Positions 1 to 6,064 of a DNA stretch of 12,404 nucleotides are shown one piece after another. Source of the DNA: Gammaproteobacteria bacterium. GTDB taxonomy: Bacteria > Pseudomonadota > Gammaproteobacteria > Pseudomonadales > Azotimanducaceae. Position 1 is the first letter of the stretch, and each line of letters opens with the position of its first letter. Made by a program: the position numbers and the translations under genes. Location: positions 1 through 12,404 of the forward strand of contig PAMR01000075.1 in NCBI GenBank assembly GCA_002708205.1, given 5' to 3'. Below the pieces are notes generated by a model. That model worked only from the letters and a program-made list of their open reading frames with translations. It ran no database searches and was not told where the DNA came from.

Positions 1-863
1 AATATGCCGGGACTCGATGGGGTCGAATTATGTCGCCGCCTGCGAACCTTAGAACGCCACAAATTGACACCTATTGTCCGCGTGACGGGTAGTTCTGATG
101 ACAATTCCGTAAGCCAAGCATTCGCGGCTGGGGCTGATGACTTTATCGCGAAGCCGGTTAACCCAACGACGCTGCACGTGCGACTTTCCGGGCACCTCCA
201 GAAAATGGATTGCATGAAGGAAATGGAACGGGTGCGCAAAAATCTCAATCGATATATTTCTCGACGCACTCGGACGATGATGGAAGCCTATTCAATCACT
301 GGGATTTTGCAGCTGCCTGAACAGCAGGACGCGTGCGTCATGTTTTCGGATGTTCGAGGGTTCACTCAATTTAGCCAGGAACTCGAACCGACAACACTAT
401 TTAACGTCCTAACTAGCCATCTCGCAATGCAAGTCGATAGCGTTTATCGTCATGGTGGTTATATCGATAAATTCGCGGGCGGCGGCATTATGGCTGTATT
501 CGACTCCAATCAGCGGGTTGCCGGGGCGTGCCGCTGCGCACTGGGAATAATGGACGCCACGCAATCCGATGATCCGGGCCGGAATCAACGTATGCTGGAG
601 CTCGGTATTGGCATTCATTAAGGTTCTGCTTTGGTCGGAAATATCGGTTCTGATAACCACTTGGATTACTCGGTCATCCGCGAAACGGTTAATTTGGCCG
701 CTCGCCTTTATGGCTGCGCAGAACCGCTATCTATCGTTGTTTCGCAGAGTATCGTCGATGATGCGCAGCTTGAATCAGATTTTTCTTCACCACGCCTTGC
801 GAAGTCAAAGTTCGCGGCGCTCGTGATCCGGTTACGGTCTTTAATGTTACCTGCTCGGCCTAA
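1..863 (+). pseudogene. Response regulator receiver-class III adenylate/guanylate cyclase, 5'-partial and disrupted
   Basis: The frame is open at the window edge, so the N-terminus, including the phosphoacceptor Asp, is missing. Codons 1-70 are the back half of a receiver domain: MPGLDG, the conserved Thr in VTGSSD and the Lys of AKPV (codon 151-153). A short linker leads to a class III nucleotide cyclase domain with FSDVRGFT (metal-binding Asp at 349-351) and, further on, the VNLAAR segment with the transition-state Asn and Arg. Three defects are visible. The second metal-binding Asp of the usual KFAGDG motif is Gly (codon 481-483). An in-frame TAA at 619-621 falls where the family has GIGIHxG, and homology resumes in the same frame with GSALVGNIGS. 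At the T run 780-784 the frame must shift by one missing base to restore a normal end (EVKVRGARDPVTVFNV) that stops at 861-863. An intact copy would make a cyclic nucleotide in response to phosphorylation; this copy probably does not. Sequencing error remains possible for each single-base change. Confidence 0.85.
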
Positions 864-870
864 ATTAGGC
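858..870. terminator. Short palindrome between convergent genes, possible bidirectional terminator
   Basis: The 13 bases GCCTAAATTAGGC form a perfect inverted repeat that includes the stop codon of the cyclase remnant. It lies between that gene and the convergent NTF2-like gene ending at 891. The stem is short and no clear T tract follows on either strand, so terminator function is only a guess from position. Confidence 0.25.
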
Positions 871-890
871 TTAACGAATTTGTGGTGATA

Positions 891-1307
891 TCAATGTCGT
901 GTTTGGCCACCAGGTGGTGCCACCGTGCGGCGTGCATCGATGCTCGCGTGATGCATCACCAATAGCCAATTTCCGGCTTGGCGCCTGTAGACATTCGTCG
1001 CGAGTACAGGTGCAAATTTGTCATTGTTTCCGGGTATTGAAATGATCTCGTCCACTACGTGAATGGCGGTATCGGCGGCGCTCCAACGCGACACCACCTG
1101 GCACTCAAATTTCCTCGGTTCGTCCGCGCCCAAGATTTGCGCCCAACTTTCTGATACGGATTCAAACCCGACGTGCCGCGGTCCTAGCGGATGGATACAG
1201 ACGACGTCCGCCGATTTCGCCCAGACTGCCATAAGCTCCACGTGACTGGAGCGGCTAAATGCCTGATAAAAAGCCTCTTCTACCGCGGCCGCTGTCGTAA
1301 ATTCCAT
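891..1307 (-). CDS. NTF2/SnoaL-like family protein
   Basis: This 138-residue soluble protein has the pattern of the NTF2-like (SnoaL/DUF4440 type) fold: an N-terminal helix with AFYQAFSRSSHVELMAVWA, then VCIHPLGPRHVGFESVSESW, an internal strand ending AIHVVDEIISIPG, and a final strand pair ATNVYRRQAGNWLLVMHHAS. Length is normal for the family. No signal peptide or membrane segment is seen. The fold covers enzymes, scaffolds and small-molecule binders, so substrate and reaction cannot be named from this sequence. It lies 33 bases downstream of the thioredoxin-fold gene on the same strand and may share its transcript. The ATG at 1307 has only a weak upstream purine stretch. The homology-like region starts almost immediately, which supports this start. 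Confidence 0.8.
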   Translation of the reverse strand: MEFTTAAAVEEAFYQAFSRSSHVELMAVWAKSADVVCIHPLGPRHVGFESVSESWAQILGADEPRKFECQVVSRWSAADTAIHVVDEIISIPGNNDKFAPVLATNVYRRQAGNWLLVMHHASIDARRTVAPPGGQTRH

Positions 1308-1340
1308 TGCGTCTAGCTTGGCAATTAGGAGAAAGGTGTT

Positions 1341-1805
1341 CTACGGATATCCCGCGTCAGTGAGCGCGGATTTCAGATCGTTTCGTGAATAACCTGTGAA
1401 TTTTTGTTCCCCGACCGTGACCGTTGGAACGACCAATACGCCGCCGGTAATTGCCGCTAGCTTTCCTTGGATCTCACGATCGTTTGTCGCGTCTTTTTCG
1501 GTGTACGGAATGTCTCGCCCGTTTAGTTGGTCGCGAACAAGTTCACACGCTTCGCAATCAGGGGTCGCAAATAGTACGACTGGAAAATCGCGCATTATGT
1601 CTTCTGCGGTCGGCGCGGCTTCGACTGCTGCCCGATTGCCGGGCAATTTTTTGGTTCCTTTCACTTCCATGCCAACCGGACATTTGTCGCGAAATGATGA
1701 GTTGCCATCGACATCGACGCATTCCACCACAGTTGTTGCCAAACTGACGGGCATTACAAGCATCAAGTAAATTCCCCAACAGGCTAAATTTCTTGGGATT
1801 CTCAT
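1341..1805 (-). CDS. Exported glutaredoxin-like protein with N-terminal DUF4124 domain
   Basis: This 154-residue protein begins with a signal peptide (about residues 1-23, hydrophobic stretch CWGIYLMLVMPVSLA), so it should act in the periplasm or at the envelope. Residues 24-50 match the DUF4124 pattern (ECVDVDGNSSFRDKCP), a short domain common in gammaproteobacterial exported proteins. Residues 74-152 are a glutaredoxin/thioredoxin fold: strand VVLFATPDC, redox pair Cys84-Glu-Ala-Cys87, the helix with RDIPYTEKDAT, and the cis-proline segment VVPTVTVG (Pro127) followed by FTGYSRNDL. It is expected to reduce or exchange disulfides of an unknown partner. The ATG at 1803-1805 is preceded by a good GAGGAGA ribosome site with 9-base spacing, which fixes the start. 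The NTF2-like gene follows on the same strand. Confidence 0.85.
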   Translation of the reverse strand: MRIPRNLACWGIYLMLVMPVSLATTVVECVDVDGNSSFRDKCPVGMEVKGTKKLPGNRAAVEAAPTAEDIMRDFPVVLFATPDCEACELVRDQLNGRDIPYTEKDATNDREIQGKLAAITGGVLVVPTVTVGEQKFTGYSRNDLKSALTDAGYP

Positions 1806-2169
1806 CGGCTAAATTCTCCTCGTTCCGCATTTCCAGGTAGGGCGTTGCGGGATCTCAATTGTACCAGTTGTACGTAAGGCTAGCGCCCCGTCGGGGGTAT
1901 GAAACCCGTCAACCAATCACTATAATGACGTTGGTGCCGACTAGCGCCGGGAGAGTTAGATCTTCCGAAGCAGAATATAGATGCAAAAAACGAGCGTCTA
2001 CAGAATCTGCGGGGTAGTAGGGCGAATAGCGGCAAATTGCGAAAAGCGGCACAGTTTCTTGTAGGTTTCATCCCAAAAATTTCGATTTTTGAGTCGGGGA
2101 GCCCATCAACGGGCTAACCTTGCGAGTTATTGCTGCGTGCAACGCCGGACAGGTAACTGGATAGTATTC
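1806..2169. other. Intergenic region between divergent units, no gene recognised
   Basis: This stretch separates the minus-strand thioredoxin-fold gene from the plus-strand tRNA-Leu and should hold promoters for both. The only structures noted are two short stems: CCCCGTCGGGG near 1886-1896, and AGCCC/GGGCT at 2100-2115, which is not followed by a T run. A TACAAT on the minus strand (1858-1863) could be a -10 box for the gene ending at 1341, but no convincing -35 accompanies it. A 63-codon open frame at 1880-2071 on the minus strand has no recognisable protein character. Confidence 0.5.
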
Positions 2170-2254
<85 letters not shown>

Positions 2255-2287
2255 ATATCCAAAATGATTGTCCAATACAGGGTCTAT

Positions 2288-2302
2288 TGTTGCGATGCAA
2301 CA
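2288..2302 (+). other. Six-base-pair hairpin between tRNA-Leu and tig
   Basis: TGTTGC-GAT-GCAACA is a perfect inverted repeat with a three-base loop in the tig leader. There is no T tract after it, so it is not a classical intrinsic terminator. It could be a processing or stability element of a tRNA-tig transcript, or chance. Confidence 0.3.
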
Positions 2303-2344
2303 TTATCGACTGCGTCTGAACTAAAACGTCGTTTGTGAAGAGCT

Positions 2345-3664
2345 ATGCAGGTATCAGTTGAACAATCCGGAGATCTCGAAAGGAAGATGACCGTCGAGAT
2401 CCCCGAAGAGCGTATTTCGGGACGTGTCAAAGAGCGACTCACCGAACTTGGACGGACGGTTAAAGTTGACGGATTTCGCCCCGGAAAAGTGCCATTTAAT
2501 GTGGTTGAGCGCCGTTACGGTCCGCAAGTCCGTGAAGAAATACTCAACGACGTCTTGCGATCCAGCTTTTCTGAAGCAATGTCGCAAGAAGAGCTTCGGC
2601 CCGTTGGAGAGCCTGAGATTGAACCGGGCAACACTGAACTTGGCCAAGGGTTGAGTTACACCGCAACATTTGAAGTCTTTCCAACCGTCATCATCAACCC
2701 TCTAGAAGATCTCAAAGTTGAACGCCCGACCTGCGAAATCACAGATTCCGATCTCGACAAGATGGTCGAAACACTTCGCGAACAACATAAAACCTGGCAA
2801 GCCGTGTCTCGGACATCGCAAGATGGGGATCAGGTAACCATTGATTTTGAAGGAAAAATTGATGGCGAAGTCTTTGAAGGCGGTGCCGCCACGGATTTTG
2901 AGCTGGTGCTCGGCGAAGGTAATATGATCGACGGGTTTGAAGAAGGATTAGGTGAAAAAAGTGCCGGCGAGGACACGGAACTTAAGCTTACGTTTCCGGA
3001 TCAATACCAAAAAGAAGAGTTGGCCGGCAAAGACGTTTGTTTCAGCGTTAAAATTAAGCAGGTAGCGGAACCGGTGCTACCGGCGCTCGATACCGAGTTT
3101 TTCAGCAAATTTGGCGTAGAAAGCGACAAAATAGAGGCATTTCACACAGAGATTCGGGGAAATATGGAGCGCGAACGCGATCGTGCGCTGCAGCGACGAT
3201 TTAACACGAGCGTGCTCGATACAATGAGTGATGCTAATGAACTTTCGTTGCCGCAGGCACTGATCGAGCAGGAAATTATGCGAATGCAGCAGCAAGCGTT
3301 GCAATCGATGATGCAACGCGGCGCGAATCCTTCGGGTTTTGATCCGTCCAGTATGTCGGGTATGTTCGAAGAGCCGTCGAAAAAACGCGTAAAGCTCGGC
3401 TTACTAATGGCCGAAATGATAAATGATGCCGGAATTTCCGCTGACCCGGCGAAAGTTCGTGGCACCGTGGAATCGATGGCGTCGAGCTACGAAGATTCCG
3501 CCGCGGTCGTGAAATGGTATTACGAGGATCCACAACGATTGCAAGAGATTGAGGCGATGTGTTTGGAAGACGAAGCGGTAACTTGGATCGCCGACCGCGC
3601 GACCGTCAGCGAGGTGCCTATCTCGTTTGACGACCTCATGAATCCAGGTCAGACTGGACAATAA
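2345..3664 (+). CDS. tig: Trigger factor, ribosome-associated chaperone and peptidyl-prolyl isomerase
   Basis: The 439-residue protein is full length for trigger factor. Residues 1 to about 115 are the ribosome-binding tail domain with the signature GFRPGKVP at 43-50, which docks near the exit tunnel. Residues about 150-245 are the FKBP-type isomerase domain (GDQVTIDFEGKIDGEVFEGG, ELVLGEGNMIDGFEEGL). The rest is the helical substrate-holding C-terminal domain, including a Met/Gln-rich stretch near residues 315-345 typical of proteobacterial forms. It binds nascent chains in the cytoplasm before DnaK or GroEL. An AAGAG stretch about 5 bases before the ATG serves as the ribosome site. clpP follows after 20 bases, the standard tig-clpP arrangement, so co-transcription is likely. 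Nothing in the reading frame is odd. Confidence 0.97.
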   Translation: MQVSVEQSGDLERKMTVEIPEERISGRVKERLTELGRTVKVDGFRPGKVPFNVVERRYGPQVREEILNDVLRSSFSEAMSQEELRPVGEPEIEPGNTELGQGLSYTATFEVFPTVIINPLEDLKVERPTCEITDSDLDKMVETLREQHKTWQAVSRTSQDGDQVTIDFEGKIDGEVFEGGAATDFELVLGEGNMIDGFEEGLGEKSAGEDTELKLTFPDQYQKEELAGKDVCFSVKIKQVAEPVLPALDTEFFSKFGVESDKIEAFHTEIRGNMERERDRALQRRFNTSVLDTMSDANELSLPQALIEQEIMRMQQQALQSMMQRGANPSGFDPSSMSGMFEEPSKKRVKLGLLMAEMINDAGISADPAKVRGTVESMASSYEDSAAVVKWYYEDPQRLQEIEAMCLEDEAVTWIADRATVSEVPISFDDLMNPGQTGQ

Positions 3665-3684
3665 ATAAGGGTATTATCGAACCA

Positions 3685-4410
3685 ATGATTGACAATCAAA
3701 GTAACGCTAACGCCCCTGGAATTCAGGCACTAAACCTGGTCCCAATGGTCGTTGAGCAAACCGCGCGCGGCGAGCGCTCTTATGATATTTATTCGCGGCT
3801 ATTAAAAGAGCGAGTCATTTTCCTCGTCGGGCCGGTGGAAGATCACGTCGCGAACGTCATCGTGGCGCAATTACTGTTCTTGGAATCTGAGAATCCCGAC
3901 AAGGACATACATCTGTATATCAATTCTCCCGGTGGTTCAGTAACCGCAGGTCTCGCGATTTACGACACGATGCAATTTGTGAAGCCAGCAGTTAGTACGA
4001 TGTGCATCGGCCAAGCGGCGAGCATGGGCGCGCTTTTGCTAGCTGGGGGCGAAAGTGGTAAGCGTTTTTGTTTGCCCCACTCACGCGTCATGATTCATCA
4101 ACCACTGGGCGGGTTTCAGGGTCAAGCGACTGATTTCGATATCCATGCGCGCGAAATATTGACCATTCGTGACCGGCTCAACGAAATTATGGCGAAACAT
4201 ACCGGACAACCGCTTGAGAATGTCAGTAAAGACACCGAGCGTGATAACTTCATGAGTGCAAAAGACGCGCAGGAGTATGGATTGATCGAACCGGTTTGTT
4301 CCAAGCCGTTCAAAGTTACATCTGCTCGTAGTGTAAGATTTACTTCAACAGGATCCATGATCTGCAACAGAATGACGTCATGCCTGTGCTGGCAAAGCAT
4401 TTTCAGCTGA
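3685..4410 (+). CDS. clpP: ATP-dependent Clp protease proteolytic subunit, C-terminus replaced at the junction
   Basis: Residues 1-204 are a standard ClpP serine peptidase: INSPGGSVTAGLAIYD, catalytic Ser113 in GQAASMGA, His138 in MIHQP and Asp187 in DTERDNFMS. These align with Ser111, His136 and Asp185 of the E. coli precursor. A propeptide of about 14 residues precedes the mature start, as in E. coli. The true protein should end a few residues after YGLIEPV (family pattern about 207 residues). Here the frame runs on for 37 unrelated residues to a TGA at 4408-4410, and those residues are antisense to the DUF58 gene. Native sequence therefore ends at about 4296. ClpP forms a 14-mer with ClpX or ClpA and degrades unfolded substrates. 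clpX and lon, expected next, are absent from the window. The AAGG upstream of the ATG is rather distant (about 13 bases). Confidence 0.93.
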   Translation: MIDNQSNANAPGIQALNLVPMVVEQTARGERSYDIYSRLLKERVIFLVGPVEDHVANVIVAQLLFLESENPDKDIHLYINSPGGSVTAGLAIYDTMQFVKPAVSTMCIGQAASMGALLLAGGESGKRFCLPHSRVMIHQPLGGFQGQATDFDIHAREILTIRDRLNEIMAKHTGQPLENVSKDTERDNFMSAKDAQEYGLIEPVCSKPFKVTSARSVRFTSTGSMICNRMTSCLCWQSIFS

Positions 4411-5054
4411 TCATTTAATCCAGAAATATCGCCAAAGCAATCGCTGATTATGACCACCACGTTTCGGCGTGTTAGCTTGTTGTTGAGTGCACGCAACACA
4501 GCAGGAAGATCTGTTTGTGGATTGACAACCGGATCTTCGATCAGATCTAAAATGGCGTCGAAGTGATTGGAGCCGGCATGAGCTGGAATCTCACTGTGAA
4601 TCCTTGTATCAAACAACATGGCTCCTGCAGCATCAGATTGGCGCAGAATCAACCATGACCATGCAGCCGCCAGGCATTGTCCATATTCGTATTTACTGAG
4701 ACTGCTCGAACCAGCTTTGAAGTGCATACTCTCGCTCGTATCCAGCAGGATGCGACAAATCAGATTCGATTCATCTTCATATTGCTTCACGAAGAATCGA
4801 TCTGTTCGTCCAAACACCTTCCAATCAATATGACGAATATCGTCGCCCGTTGTGTATTCCCGATGTTGGGTAAACTCAATTGATCGCCCGTGATACGGAC
4901 TCCGATGCAAGCCAGCCAAATAGCCATCTACAATATGACGCGCTCGCAACCTGATACCGCTTAGTTCAGCTAGCGTCGTTGGTTCTAAGGATTTCGGGAG
5001 CTTCTGCACTAAGTCGATCCTGATCGGTGATGTTTTGTACGTGATCCAGAACAT
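4122..5054 (-). CDS. DUF58 protein, C-terminally truncated at the junction
   Basis: Native DUF58 sequence covers about 4299-5054. Below that the frame continues through antisense clpP to a stop at 4122-4124, adding 58 meaningless residues. The hallmarks are clear: LSGIRLRARHIVDGYLAGLH (31-50), SPYHG, FTQHREYTTGDDIRHIDWK (61-79), GRTDRFFVKQYEDE (82-95), then a VWA-like fold with DTSESM (105-110, MIDAS-type D-x-S-x-S), and VVVIISDCFGD. The last 45 or so residues of a usual 300-residue protein are missing. DUF58 proteins are regularly paired with MoxR ATPases and are thought to act in maturation of other proteins, but the exact reaction is not established. The ATG at 5054 overlaps moxR deeply. 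A GTG at 5009, giving a start just before KLPKSLEPTTL, fits family N-termini better and still overlaps the moxR end by 44 bases. Translational coupling is likely. Confidence 0.85.
   Translation of the reverse strand: MFWITYKTSPIRIDLVQKLPKSLEPTTLAELSGIRLRARHIVDGYLAGLHRSPYHGRSIEFTQHREYTTGDDIRHIDWKVFGRTDRFFVKQYEDESNLICRILLDTSESMHFKAGSSSLSKYEYGQCLAAAWSWLILRQSDAAGAMLFDTRIHSEIPAHAGSNHFDAILDLIEDPVVNPQTDLPAVLRALNNKLTRRNVVVIISDCFGDISGLNDQLKMLCQHRHDVILLQIMDPVEVNLTLRADVTLNGLEQTGSINPYSCASFALMKLSRSVSLLTFSSGCPVCFAIISLSRSRMVNISRAWISKSVA
4294..4302. other. Junction between two unrelated genome segments
   Basis: ClpP homology on the plus strand ends at Val204 (4294-4296). DUF58 homology on the minus strand (DVTLNGLE) ends at about 4299. 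Both genes are truncated at the same few bases and continue into each other's antisense strand. The gene content on the two sides suggests different phyla. This is most simply a chimeric contig joint; a real recombination point cannot be excluded from sequence alone. Confidence 0.8.
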
Positions 5055-6030
5055 GCTGAATCACATCGTCAACGGTACGCCCCTCCGCCTCTGCTGAAAA
5101 GTTAAGCCGAACACGATGCCGCAGCACGCCCGGGGCCACAGCAAGTATATCTGCATATTCTACCGCGTGTCGGCCTTCAAGTAGCGCATGTGCCTTAGCA
5201 CCTAATACCATAAACTGACTTGCTCGCGGACCAGCACCCCACTGAACCCACTTTTCAACACTCTCGGTCGACAGTTCTGCGTCGGGACGTGTGGCCCTGG
5301 CTACGTCAATTGCAAACCTAGCAACGTGATCTGCAATCGGCATGCGACGCACCAACTGGATAAACGACTGAATCTCATCAGCCGACAATACCGCATCTAA
5401 CTCTGCCTCGTTATCACTGGTCGTGAGCTTAACGATTTCCAATTCTTCTTCCGCCGTTGGATAGTCGATCACTAACTGGAACATGAACCGATCCAATTGT
5501 GCTTCCGGCAAAGGATAAGTTCCTTCATGTTCGATCGGGTTTTGCGTAGCCAAGACAAAAAATGGCGATGGGAGATCATGTCGCGTTCGCCCGATCGTTA
5601 CCTGCCGCTCTTGCATGGCCTCCAAGAGCGCTGCTTGGGTCTTCGGGGGAGTGCGATTGATTTCATCTGCAAGAACAATATTTCCAAATACCGGTCCACG
5701 CATAAACGCTAACTCGCGTTGACCGGTCAATTTATCTTCCTGAATTACTTCGGTCCCGGTGATATCCGCTGGCATTAGGTCCGGTGTAAATTGAATTCGG
5801 GAAAACTCCAGCGAAAGCACCTGTGCAAGGGTTTGAACCAGCCGAGTCTTGGCAAGACCCGGCACGCCAACCAGAAGCACATGGCCATCGGTAAATAGCG
5901 CAATGAGTAACTGACGAATGACCGTTTTTTGCCCGACGATGCGCATTGAAATCTGCTGCTCAATCTGTGCAACTCTGTCGAGTAACTCTGTTTGAGTTTT
6001 GAGGTCGTCGTTATTTCCAGTTTCTGTCAT
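4966..6030 (-). CDS. MoxR-family AAA+ ATPase
   Basis: The protein has 354 residues from the chosen ATG at 6030; an ATG at 6081 would add 17 residues and overlap the upstream stop by 17 bases. In the 354-residue numbering, Walker A is GVPGLAKTR (55-63), Walker B is IVLADEINR (118-126), then PKTQAALLEAMQERQVTIG, sensor 1 ATQNP (161-165) and the EAQLDRFMF arginine-finger region. The C-terminal lid has WGAGPRASQ and LRHRVRLNF. These are diagnostic of MoxR. MoxR ATPases act as chaperone-like factors for metalloenzyme or complex maturation, usually with an adjacent DUF58/VWA partner; here the DUF58 gene overlaps its 3' end. It lies just downstream of the PQQ/TPR protein on the same strand. No strong ribosome site is visible for either start. 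Confidence 0.93.
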   Translation of the reverse strand: MTETGNNDDLKTQTELLDRVAQIEQQISMRIVGQKTVIRQLLIALFTDGHVLLVGVPGLAKTRLVQTLAQVLSLEFSRIQFTPDLMPADITGTEVIQEDKLTGQRELAFMRGPVFGNIVLADEINRTPPKTQAALLEAMQERQVTIGRTRHDLPSPFFVLATQNPIEHEGTYPLPEAQLDRFMFQLVIDYPTAEEELEIVKLTTSDNEAELDAVLSADEIQSFIQLVRRMPIADHVARFAIDVARATRPDAELSTESVEKWVQWGAGPRASQFMVLGAKAHALLEGRHAVEYADILAVAPGVLRHRVRLNFSAEAEGRTVDDVIQHVLDHVQNITDQDRLSAEAPEILRTNDAS

Positions 6031-6064
6031 CTGAAGATGCTGCTCAGTTTTGATTTTGTCAGAT

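Noticed and set aside
1880..2071. 63-codon minus-strand frame in the gap before tRNA-Leu
   Set aside because: Composition is Phe/Arg-rich with no recognisable motif and no clear ribosome site.
3142..3465. Minus-strand 107-codon frame within tig
   Set aside because: It lies fully inside the intact, clearly recognised trigger factor gene, with no domain character of its own.
4122..4298. 58-residue C-terminal tail of the DUF58 protein
   Set aside because: It is the antisense of clpP coding sequence, not a DUF58 domain extension.
4297..4410. 37-residue C-terminal extension of ClpP as a novel domain
   Set aside because: It is the antisense of DUF58 coding sequence beyond the junction, so it is an artefact of the joint.
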